Shown here one piece after another: positions 1-7,251 of a DNA stretch of 64,000 bases. Positions within the stretch are counted from its first letter, which is position 1; each line of letters begins with the position of its first letter. A program made the translations under genes and the position numbers. The notes below the pieces were generated by a model. It did no database searches. It saw only the letters and a list, made by a program, of their open reading frames with translations, and had not been told where the DNA came from. Origin of the DNA: CBDCFV01 sp965203835 (lineage in GTDB: Bacteria; Chloroflexota; Dehalococcoidia; Lucifugimonadales; UBA3495); assembly GCA_965203835.1 (NCBI GenBank), contig OZ241919.1, positions 744,001 through 808,000 on the forward strand, given 5' to 3'.

Positions 1-1535
1 GACGCCGCCAGCACGTCCTCCTGGCGGCGCATCAGTCCCTCGACGGTCACCATGTCCAGGACGTTCAACAGGGCTTGGCCGGGCTCCTGGCCTGTCAGGA
101 TTGTGGGCACGGCCCTGACCAGATAGCCGTCCGCACCAAATGGCTCCAGGTCGAACCCGTAACGGACCAGTTGACCGGAATGCTGCTGCAACGTCTCCAA
201 CTGGGCCGGGGACAGGTCAACCATCACCGGGTCCAGCAGCCTCTCTCCCGCTTGCTCCACCTCGGTTTGGCCCCGTATCTGGTCGAACAGCACCCGCTCG
301 TGGGCGGCGTGCTGGTCCACTAAGAACATGCCGTCGGGGCCCTCCGCGACGATATAGGTCAGCTTCACCTGCCCAACTACTTTAAGCGGCGGCGCGGTCT
401 GCCGGGGCGCCGCCGCGTCGGGCGGGCCGCCCAACGGTTCCCGCGGCTGCCCGGTGAAAGCCGTCCCCGGAAAGAAGGAGGCATTGGCCGCGGGCGGCGA
501 AAAGGCCCGGTTAGTCCCCTCGCTTGGCACATGCAACGGAGGCACCGGCGACTCGGCCATCAGGGTAGCCCGCACCGCCCGCTGCAACAACGAAAACACC
601 TTTCCCTCTTGATGGAACCGGACTTCCCGTTTGGTAGGGTGGGTATTTACGTCCACGTTCTCGTAGGGCATGGTGATATGGATGGCCGCCACCGGATAGC
701 GGCGTTCGGCCAGAAGGCCGTGGTAGGCCTCTTCCAACGCAAAGGAGAGCATCCGGCTCTGCACCCAGCGGCGGTTCACGAAGAATGACATGTATGTGCG
801 GTTCGAGCGGTGCAGATTGGGGGCGCTGATGAAGCCGTGCAGCCTTCCGTCAGGCTCTTCCGCCGCAACTTCCAGCATTCCTTCGGCGATTTCCGCGCCG
901 TAAACGGCCAGCAGCGCCTCACGGGGCCTGTTGCTGCCGGACGTCGATAGCAGCCGCCGTCCGTCGGCTTCCAGTTGGAAAGCCACCGCGGGGTAGGCCA
1001 AGGCGTAGCGGCCAACCAGTTCCTGTATACGGGAGGTCTCGGCCGACTTGGAGCGCAGGAACTTCCGGCGTACCGGCAGATTGCCGAACAGGTCCGACAC
1101 GTCGATCGTCGTCCCTACTGGGCACCCTTGGCCGCGGTCGTATGCCCTCTCTCCCCACAGAAACTCCGCCCGGCGGCCCGACTCAGCTTGGGACGTTCGG
1201 GTAGTAAGGACCACCCGCGATACGGCGGCAATGCTCGGAAGGGCCTCCCCCCGGAATCCGAGGGTGGCGATGGCGTCCAGTTGCTCCTGCGACTGGAGTT
1301 TGCTGGTGGCGTGTCGGCAGAAGGCGGTCTCTATCTCCGAGGGAGCGATGCCTTCCCCATCATCGGTCACCCGCAGCAACGCGACCCCGCCGTCCTTGAC
1401 TTGGACGGTGATGCGGGAAGCACCGGCGTCCAGCGAGTTCTCGACCAATTCTTTAACGGCGGACGCGGGGCGCTCAATAACCTCACCAGCGGCGATCTTG
1501 CTGGCCAACTCCGGCGGAAGCACCTTGATGGGCAT
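1..1535 (-). CDS. mutL: DNA mismatch repair protein MutL (3' end cut by window edge)
   Basis: MutL is the GHKL ATPase that links MutS mismatch recognition to strand incision. The frame opens at an ATG at 1535 with MPIKVLPPELASKIAAGEV and carries the family ATP-binding signatures ELVENSLDAGA, DDGEGI and TLGFRGEAL within the first ~105 residues. About 511 residues lie in the window. A linker near residues 330-390 leads into the C-terminal dimerisation domain, where DQHAAHE resembles the metal-binding motif of MutL endonucleases. The last part lies beyond base 1. MutS is encoded on the same strand at 3044-5878 with three small genes between. The short stretch before the HAD gene (1536-1544) suggests cotranscription with it. 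Confidence 0.96.
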   Translation of the reverse strand, partial: MPIKVLPPELASKIAAGEVIERPASAVKELVENSLDAGASRITVQVKDGGVALLRVTDDGEGIAPSEIETAFCRHATSKLQSQEQLDAIATLGFRGEALPSIAAVSRVVLTTRTSQAESGRRAEFLWGERAYDRGQGCPVGTTIDVSDLFGNLPVRRKFLRSKSAETSRIQELVGRYALAYPAVAFQLEADGRRLLSTSGSNRPREALLAVYGAEIAEGMLEVAAEEPDGRLHGFISAPNLHRSNRTYMSFFVNRRWVQSRMLSFALEEAYHGLLAERRYPVAAIHITMPYENVDVNTHPTKREVRFHQEGKVFSLLQRAVRATLMAESPVPPLHVPSEGTNRAFSPPAANASFFPGTAFTGQPREPLGGPPDAAAPRQTAPPLKVVGQVKLTYIVAEGPDGMFLVDQHAAHERVLFDQIRGQTEVEQAGERLLDPVMVDLSPAQLETLQQHSGQLVRYGFDLEPFGADGYLVRAVPTILTGQEPGQALLNVLDMVTVEGLMRRQEDVLAA

Positions 1536-1544
1536 AACAACGCC

Positions 1545-1982
1545 CTAAAAGAGAGGTACGGTCGAACCCTTTACCCGGTACTGGCGGTCCTCGGAACCGC
1601 CGGTGCTCAGGACCTCGCAAATTATACGGTAAATGCGGTCCATTTCCTGGTCGACGCTCCGCTTGAAGAAGTACGGCGGCACCCATACACCGCTGAAGGC
1701 CGCCACAACTTCAGGATAGTCGTCGATAACGAAATCAGGCTCGAAGGGGACCCCCAACTCGCTCAATCGCTCGTGGAAATGGTGGGTCGGCTTTTCGTAG
1801 ACGCCCTTGATCAAAGGCTCCAGGTTATGCTTGCGCACCACTTCCCAGCGCTCTCCCATCCCGGACCAGATGTAAATTTCGTGCCCGTCATCGTTCAGCT
1901 TCTGGAACGTCTCGATGGTCCCGGGCCTCAGGCTGTCGTCCAACCCCAGGATGGTGTAGTCCACGTCGAAGAAAATCTTCAT
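1545..1982 (-). CDS. HAD-like hydrolase, 145 aa
   Basis: Small haloacid-dehalogenase-fold phosphatase. The nucleophile motif FFDVDYT (DxDxT) lies at residues ~3-9, motif II is the serine of IYIWSG near residue 37, and the acidic motif IV is VIDDYP near residue 85. There is no large cap insertion, so a C0-type enzyme acting on a macromolecular or large substrate is possible; the substrate is unknown. ATG at 1982 is preferred; a TTG two codons upstream is also open. It sits 9 bp upstream of mutL and is probably cotranscribed. A second, unrelated small HAD gene is at 59581-59931. Confidence 0.85.
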   Translation of the reverse strand: MKIFFDVDYTILGLDDSLRPGTIETFQKLNDDGHEIYIWSGMGERWEVVRKHNLEPLIKGVYEKPTHHFHERLSELGVPFEPDFVIDDYPEVVAAFSGVWVPPYFFKRSVDQEMDRIYRIICEVLSTGGSEDRQYRVKGSTVPLF

Positions 1983-2185
1983 TGGCAAAGATTACCGGCT
2001 CTTTCTGTCAACCAAGACACCAATTTTGGAAACGTGATTATATCGCAAATGACAGGGGGAATACAGCGCGCCATTTACTTGGAAATTGGCGTTGTACAAA
2101 AGTCTTTGCGGGGCGCGGGACTTCCCTGACCCCAAGGTGTTCTGTATAGTACACATATCATTCGGCCATCAAAGGACAAAAGGCG

Positions 2186-2569
2186 ATGGTAGCAACTGAC
2201 CAAGTAATGGAGATATTCGCCGACGCTAAAACGGTCCATGCGGCGGCATTGGAACGGCTAGCGGCAGGCGACATCCGAGACGCTGCTGAAAAGGCTTGGT
2301 GCGCCACCAAGCGGGCCACCGATGCGTTGATATTGGCCAGGGCAGGGACACTACCGACCATCACCTTCCAAACGTCCGGTGGAATACGTGCCTTGGGACA
2401 GCAGAACGACACGCTGGCGTCTTTACGCTCTCGTTATGGAAACATCGTGCATCACTTGCACGCGGACTGCTTCTACGGTGGTCAGTGCGAACCAATAGAA
2501 TTCATAGCCGACCTTATAGGGTCTGTTTCCGACTATATACAGGATGCTGAAGGGCAAGCCACAGAATAG
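2186..2569 (+). CDS. HEPN/PaREP1-like helical protein, 127 aa
   Basis: All-helical small protein of unknown function. The central segment GDIRDAAEKAWCATKRATDA is almost word-for-word shared with the protein at 43994-44380, so the two are paralogues. The pattern (N-terminal helix, then an A-x-x-A-W-x-A-T-K helix) resembles PaREP1/HEPN-type helical bundles, but I do not see a clear RNase RxxxxH motif, and no nucleotidyltransferase (MNT) partner is adjacent. ATG at 2186 follows an AGG-containing leader. It is transcribed towards the convergent ArsC-like gene and lies as a single + strand gene among - strand neighbours. The PaREP1/HEPN assignment is inference from sequence pattern. Confidence 0.75.
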   Translation: MVATDQVMEIFADAKTVHAAALERLAAGDIRDAAEKAWCATKRATDALILARAGTLPTITFQTSGGIRALGQQNDTLASLRSRYGNIVHHLHADCFYGGQCEPIEFIADLIGSVSDYIQDAEGQATE

Positions 2570-2615
2570 CAAAACCCAGTCGGCTACTGCTGACAACGCC
2601 TGACTCGGTATAAGC

Positions 2616-2969
2616 CTAACCCGCCAGGGCGGCTTCGACAGCCTTGACCGTGGCGCCCACCAACAGCTTCCCATCCATGCGGACGAGGGGCCGCCGCACC
2701 AGCCTCGGTTCCTTCAGCATCAAGGCCAATATTTCGTCGTCCGACAATTCCTGGCCGGCGAGGCCCATGTTTTTCAAAGCCGGACTGCGCCGGGCGAACA
2801 TCTGGGACAGCGGCGTATCGCCGGCCAATTCCTTCAGTTCGTCCTCGGTGAACGGCTCCTTGAAGTAGTCCCGCTCTTCCAATTCAAAGTCGTTTTGCAA
2901 GAGCAACGCTCTCACTTTACGGCAGGAAGATCAACGCGGCCACCAGTACAGCGTGGCTTGTTTGCTCAT
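2616..2969 (-). CDS. ArsC/Spx-like protein with in-frame UGA, probable selenoprotein (117 aa)
   Basis: Thioredoxin-fold reductase of the ArsC/Spx/YffB family. Translation from the ATG at 2969, which has a strong GGAGG ribosome site just upstream (~2975-2980), gives MSKQATLYWWPR, then UGA at 2931-2933, then SSCRKVRALLL and a full ArsC/Spx-type C-terminus (PRLVRRPLVRMDGKLLVG). The UGA falls exactly where the family has the first cysteine of its CxxC motif; the second cysteine is kept, giving UxxC. A hairpin with the features of a bacterial SECIS follows. Reading from the internal GTG at 2915 would give a 99-residue protein without its active site. It lies 74 bp downstream of mutS. Selenocysteine at codon 13 is the best explanation; a nonsense mutation is the alternative. 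Confidence 0.85.
2897..2915 (-). promoter_or_regulatory. Candidate bacterial SECIS element in the ArsC-like gene
   Basis: Downstream of the UGA the mRNA reads GUGAGAGC-GUU-GCUCUUGC: an 8-bp stem (five Watson-Crick pairs AGAGC/GCUCU, two wobble pairs, a closing G-C) with a 3-nt loop that starts with GU. The loop G is 23 nt beyond the UGA. Published bacterial SECIS models need a stem with a G in the first loop positions roughly 16-37 nt after the UGA, so position and shape both fit. Confidence 0.75.
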
Positions 2970-3043
2970 GGTCCCTCCGGTTCAAGGGCGATTTCAGGTC
3001 AGGGTCCGCCGCCTATTTTACTATCCCTCCGATGCGGAAGGCT

Positions 3044-5878
3044 TCAGGAAGAACCGGTGAGTTCCCGCGCTTTTCGTTGCAGTTCGTATAGGCAGTTGAT
3101 GGCTTCCAAGGGCGTCAGGTTCGGAATGTCCAGCGCCTTCACTTCGTCGGCCACGGCACGGGCCGGGTCGAACAGGGGCATCTGGAGATCCGCCGCTTTA
3201 GGACTTCGCCGCCTGCCCGTCTTACGCTTGGCGTTGTGGCTGTCCTCCAAGTCTGCCAACACTTCCCAAGCGCGGTTTACCACCCCTTGGGGCAGGCCCG
3301 CCAGCCGGGCCACGTGTACGCCGTAGCTTTTGTCCGCGCCGCCAGGGACAATCCGGTGCAGGAACACCACATCGCCGTCCTCTTCGGTCACGGCAACGGT
3401 GAAGTTGCGCACTCCCGGAAGCGTCCCTGCCAGTTCGGTCAGCTCGTGGTAATGGGTGGCGAACAAGGTCTTGCATCCCAAGCGTTGGTCGTTGTGCAGG
3501 TGCTCTATGACCGACCGGGCGATGGAAAGGCCGTCATAGGTGCTGGTGCCCCGGCCAATCTCGTCCAGCACGACCAGCGACCTCGGGGTGGCTTGGTTCA
3601 GTATCGCCGCCGTTTCCACCATCTCCACCATGAAGGTGGACTGGCCGGTGGTAAGGTCGTCCTGCAGGCCAACCCTGGTGAAAATTCGGTCCACCAGACC
3701 TATCGTCGCTTCCGAGGCAGGCACATAACTCCCAACCTGCGCCATCAGAACGATGATCGCCGCTTGGCGGATGAACGTAGACTTGCCCGCCATGTTGGGC
3801 CCGGTCAACACGACTATCCGGGCGTCGTCGTTGGACAGGTAAACGTCGTTGGGCACGTAGGTCCCCCGGTCCAGCAGCCGCTCCAAGGCCGGATGACGCC
3901 CGTCCTTGATGGAAATGCCCCGGCCCAAGTCGAGTTGAGGCCGCACGTAGCCGTTGGCGGCCGCCACTTCCGCCAAGCTTACGAACACGTCCACCATTGC
4001 GACGGCCTTGGCCAGCCTGGAGATTACGTCCCCCGTCTCGTTGATCTGTTCGCAGACTTGGCGGAACAGGGATCGTTCCATCTCCTCTATCCGCTCCTTC
4101 GCGTTCAGCACCAGCGATTCATACTCCTTGATTTCGGGGGTTATGTAACGTTCCGAGTTGACCAGGGTCTGCCGCCGGATGTAATGGTCGGGCACTTGGG
4201 CTTGGTTGGACTTGCTGACTTCGATGTAGTAGCCGAAGACTTGGTTGTAGCCTATCTTCAACCCGCGCAGTCCGGTGCGCTCGCGTTCCGTCTGCTCCAA
4301 GCCCGCTATAAAACTCCTGGCGTTCTGGGAGTCGTGTTTCAATGTGTCCAGTTCAGGGGAGAATCCTTCGCGTATGACGTTCCCCTCTCCGGGACTGCCT
4401 ACCGGTTCAGGGGCAATGGACCGATCGATAAGCTCGCAGATTTCGGGAAGAGGGATCAGTTGCCGGCGCAGCCAAGCCATTCCATCCCCGCCATCCGGTT
4501 GGTCATTCCCGCCTTCCAACTCGCTACTCCCATCAATCAACCCGTCATTCCCAACCAACTCATCGCTCCCGCCACCCGACTTGTCATCCTCGTCGTCCAA
4601 CCCGTCATTCCCACTACCCAACCCGTCATTCCCGCGAAGGCGGGAATCCACCTCCGTAGGTTCGGCTCCTCGCCTTAGCGGGAAAGACGGTGCAAGCGTG
4701 GACGCCCCAAGCTGCTCCAGAATCTCGGGAACAGCATCGAGGCCGGTCTTCAGGGCGATCAACTCCCTTGGAGCAACCACCCCCGCCTTGATCCTGCCCA
4801 GAATGCGCTCCAAGTCCGGCACCTTCGACAAAGACGCCCCGGCGCCGGCCCGTCGGAACGCATCGTTGAAAAAGTAGCTCACCGCGTCCAAGCGCCTCTC
4901 TAGTTCCTCCAGGTCCAGCAGGGGTTGGCCTAGCCAGCGTCGGAGCAGGCGGCCGCCCATGGGGGTCCTGGTCTGGTCCAGGGCGTCAAGAAGGGAATGT
5001 TCCCTTCTGTCATTCCGCCCCGCGGTGAACAACTCCAGGTTGCGCCTGGTATTGGCGTCCAGGTCCATGAAGCCGGTGGTGGAATAAACGCCCAGGTTCA
5101 ACAGATGGAGCTTGCCGGTCCTCCGGGTATCCCGCAGGTAAAGTAAGATGGCTCCCGCCGCCCGTACCGCCAAGGGCAGATGCTCGCACCCAAAGGACTC
5201 GAGGGACAGAATCCCGTAGTGGTTCAATAGGGCACGACGGGCTGTCTCAAGTTCGAAGTAAGTGTAATCAACTTCCGTGGGGGATTGTCCCGTATGATCA
5301 GGAAACTCGTCGTCCGAATCGGACGTATCCATTTCAGGAGACAAGACCTCAGCAGGCGATATGCGTTCCAATTCCAGCGGCAGTTGCGACCGGTCCAGTT
5401 GGGCTGCGGCGAACTCTCCGGTGGTTACGTCGGCGTAGGCGAACCCGGCGGAGTCTCCTTCCAGCACCACCGCCGCCAAGTAGTTGTTGACTTTCTGGTC
5501 GAGAAGGGAACTTTCCAGCACGGTGCCGGGCGTCACCACCCGGACGACGTCCCTCTCCACCAACCCTTTCGACGAGTCCGGGACCGACAGTTGCTCGCAT
5601 ATAGCGACCTTGTGGCCGCGTTTGACCAGCTTGGCCAAGTAGCTTTCGACCGCATGGGCCGGTACGCCGGCCATGGGCACCTTTACGTCCTTCCCCATGC
5701 TGCGGGAGGTAAGGGTGATTTCCAGTTCCTTCGAGGCAACGCGGGCGTCATCATCAAAGGTCTCGTAGAAATCGCCCATGCGGAAGAGGAGTATGGCGTC
5801 AGGAAAGGAGTGCTTGATCTTGAGGTACTGGCGGCGTATTGGAGTCACAATCCATCCATTCCCGATGTATTGGGACAC
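3044..5878 (-). CDS. mutS: DNA mismatch repair protein MutS, with repeat-derived insertion
   Basis: Mismatch-recognition ATPase, 944 aa against a usual ~860-880. Domain I is recognisable (TPIRRQYLKIK, FRMGDFYETF with the mismatch-wedge F-x-E). The ATPase has Walker A GPNMAGKS and Walker B/signature VVLDEIGRGTSTYDG near residues 670-740. The extra length is a low-complexity acidic insert at about residues 405-463, rich in G-N-D-G-L units and containing DSRLRGND, the translation of a REP-type palindrome; it falls in the connector/lever region before WLRRQL. GTG at 5878 opens the frame; a second GTG at 5848 just before TPIRRQ is possible. The downstream ArsC-like gene is probably cotranscribed. 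Confidence 0.96.
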   Translation of the reverse strand: MSQYIGNGWIVTPIRRQYLKIKHSFPDAILLFRMGDFYETFDDDARVASKELEITLTSRSMGKDVKVPMAGVPAHAVESYLAKLVKRGHKVAICEQLSVPDSSKGLVERDVVRVVTPGTVLESSLLDQKVNNYLAAVVLEGDSAGFAYADVTTGEFAAAQLDRSQLPLELERISPAEVLSPEMDTSDSDDEFPDHTGQSPTEVDYTYFELETARRALLNHYGILSLESFGCEHLPLAVRAAGAILLYLRDTRRTGKLHLLNLGVYSTTGFMDLDANTRRNLELFTAGRNDRREHSLLDALDQTRTPMGGRLLRRWLGQPLLDLEELERRLDAVSYFFNDAFRRAGAGASLSKVPDLERILGRIKAGVVAPRELIALKTGLDAVPEILEQLGASTLAPSFPLRRGAEPTEVDSRLRGNDGLGSGNDGLDDEDDKSGGGSDELVGNDGLIDGSSELEGGNDQPDGGDGMAWLRRQLIPLPEICELIDRSIAPEPVGSPGEGNVIREGFSPELDTLKHDSQNARSFIAGLEQTERERTGLRGLKIGYNQVFGYYIEVSKSNQAQVPDHYIRRQTLVNSERYITPEIKEYESLVLNAKERIEEMERSLFRQVCEQINETGDVISRLAKAVAMVDVFVSLAEVAAANGYVRPQLDLGRGISIKDGRHPALERLLDRGTYVPNDVYLSNDDARIVVLTGPNMAGKSTFIRQAAIIVLMAQVGSYVPASEATIGLVDRIFTRVGLQDDLTTGQSTFMVEMVETAAILNQATPRSLVVLDEIGRGTSTYDGLSIARSVIEHLHNDQRLGCKTLFATHYHELTELAGTLPGVRNFTVAVTEEDGDVVFLHRIVPGGADKSYGVHVARLAGLPQGVVNRAWEVLADLEDSHNAKRKTGRRRSPKAADLQMPLFDPARAVADEVKALDIPNLTPLEAINCLYELQRKARELTGSS
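4489..4660. repeat. REP palindrome plus degenerate tandem repeat inside mutS
   Basis: A REP-type hairpin TTCCCGC-gaag-GCGGGAA lies at 4629-4646. It is followed leftwards by several imperfect copies of a unit built on AACCCGTCATTCCC. The array is in frame with mutS and is translated as the acidic insert. Related REP copies stand in intergenic DNA near 10112, 26296, 26388 and 47645. Confidence 0.85.
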
Positions 5879-5920
5879 CCATTTTACCCCAAGTTGGGGC
5901 GCTGCGACGCTAAAGTAAAA

Positions 5921-5942
5921 CCCACGGTTTCAACACCGTGGG
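5921..5942 (-). terminator. Rho-independent terminator
   Basis: Stem CCCACGGT/ACCGTGGG with a 6-nt loop. Read on the - strand it is followed by TTTTACTTT, so it would end transcription from the retropepsin-like gene before mutS. Read on the + strand it is followed by CTTTT, so it may work in both directions. Confidence 0.75.
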
Positions 5943-5972
5943 CTTTTGCTGAAGCCGGGTTATCGAATTTGA

Positions 5973-6344
5973 CTAAAATGGTCTGGCTTTAAGCACCACT
6001 GGAATCAATTCTCTATTCGTTGTGTCGGCCACAAGGCCGAAATTTTCCAACGTGGTTGCACCAAGCAAGAATATATCCTCACTCCTGCCGAATATCACCG
6101 GACAAGGATGCGAACCCCATCCGGCAATTGAAATCATAGCCGTTCCCACAGGCCACGAATCTATCTCGCCGCTGCCAATCTGTACTCGCATAGGGCGCTC
6201 GTTTGGTTCTATCCCGATGCGACCCAAAAGGGATGCTGGGAACGTGGAATGGAAGGCCCCTGTATCAACTATCGCTTCAACTCTCACTCCCTCTGCATCG
6301 TTGTCTAGGTTTGCTACTTGTACGGCAATTCTAAATAGACCCAT
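5973..6344 (-). CDS. Retropepsin-like aspartic protease family protein, 123 aa
   Basis: Single-domain clan AA protease-like protein that would act as a homodimer. The catalytic-type motif VEAIVDTGAFHSTFP (D-T-G) lies near residue 27, followed by hydrophobic strands typical of retropepsins and the second conserved hydrophobic-G motif (ILLGATTLE-like: IFLLGATTLENFGL). ATG at 6344 follows an AGAGGG ribosome site; the frame is open further upstream but without one. A second member of the family is encoded at 29480-29839. The substrate is unknown. It is followed by a terminator, so it ends its own transcript. Confidence 0.8.
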   Translation of the reverse strand: MGLFRIAVQVANLDNDAEGVRVEAIVDTGAFHSTFPASLLGRIGIEPNERPMRVQIGSGEIDSWPVGTAMISIAGWGSHPCPVIFGRSEDIFLLGATTLENFGLVADTTNRELIPVVLKARPF

Positions 6345-6456
6345 CGAATAATCCCTCTGAATGTCAAACAAACAGGCGACGGTGTTGGCTATTCCAGCCG
6401 AGATTTTCTGCGCTCCATAAAGTGCAAGAGGGCGAGTCCAAGAGGGCAACCGGGCG

Positions 6457-7224
6457 TTACTCCTTCCAGAAACGCTCTTCGATGAACATCCATCCTTGAG
6501 GGACCACCAAGTCCTTCACGTGGGAAATCATGCCCGGATGACCGCAGGTGTAGACCATCGTGTCGTCCTGGGGCAGCTCGAACAGGTTGAGGTACTCTTC
6601 CACGAGGTTGTTGACCCTGCCCTTGGCCCCGGTCCAACCGGCGTTCCGCTCCTCGTCGGGCCGGCTGACCGTCGGCACGAAGTGGATGATGTCCGGATGG
6701 GCGGTTGCCATCGCCGCCAACTCTTTGTCGTAGGTCAGTTCGTCTTCATAGCTGGCGCCCAGGAGAATATAGAACTTGTGCTCCGTGCCGCCTTCATTGA
6801 GGTAATGGCGGGTCATGCTGATGGAAGGCGCGACCCCGGTCACGGTAGACACCATGAAGTGATGCCTGACCCGCCGGTCCATGGTGAACAGCCCTTTGGG
6901 GCGGGGCCGAATGGTCATCTGGTCGCCCGGCTTCATGTGCCACATCAAGGGGGTCAACTCCCCTTCGGGAACCAACTCCACGAAAATTTCCAGCAACGGC
7001 TCGTAAGGGGCCGACACAATGGAATATGCCCGCTCTATGCCTTCCAGCCCCAGGGTGCAGTACTGCCCGGCCTTGAAATGAAACGGCTCGGTTTCAGGCT
7101 CCAGCTTGATTATCATCAGGTCTTCGGTGATGTCGATGCGCTCCGCCAGCGTAGCCTTGGGCAAGGCGGCCCATTGCCGGTAGCGGCGCGTTTGAGTGTC
7201 GATCTGGCGTGCGTTGCTTGTCAT
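6457..7224 (-). CDS. Ferredoxin--NADP reductase-like FAD flavoprotein, 255 aa
   Basis: Fpr/FNR-type two-domain reductase moving electrons between NAD(P)H and a one-electron carrier. FAD-binding motif RAYSIVSAP lies near residue 88, the pyrophosphate motif VTGVAPSISM near residue 150, and the NAD(P) C-terminal motif YTCGHPGMI near residue 224, with an aromatic ending (ERFWKE). ATG at 7224 is preceded by AGGAGG. It is the last gene of the NuoE-NuoF-molybdopterin operon, 27 bp after the molybdopterin subunit, so it probably connects that complex to ferredoxin or another carrier. Physiological partner is inferred from position only. Confidence 0.88.
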   Translation of the reverse strand: MTSNARQIDTQTRRYRQWAALPKATLAERIDITEDLMIIKLEPETEPFHFKAGQYCTLGLEGIERAYSIVSAPYEPLLEIFVELVPEGELTPLMWHMKPGDQMTIRPRPKGLFTMDRRVRHHFMVSTVTGVAPSISMTRHYLNEGGTEHKFYILLGASYEDELTYDKELAAMATAHPDIIHFVPTVSRPDEERNAGWTGAKGRVNNLVEEYLNLFELPQDDTMVYTCGHPGMISHVKDLVVPQGWMFIEERFWKE

Positions 7225-7251
7225 GAAGACCTCCTGTCGTTACGGGGCAGA

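Noticed and set aside
975..2129. 384-codon open frame on the + strand
   Set aside because: It is antisense to mutL and the HAD gene, whose motifs are clear; high GC opens long antisense frames.
2616..2915. ArsC-like gene starting at GTG 2915 (99 aa)
   Set aside because: This start would remove the redox motif and lacks a ribosome site; ATG 2969 has GGAGG and restores the family N-terminus through UGA.
3236..4678. 480-codon open frame on the + strand
   Set aside because: Antisense to mutS; composition is shadow-like and no domain is visible.
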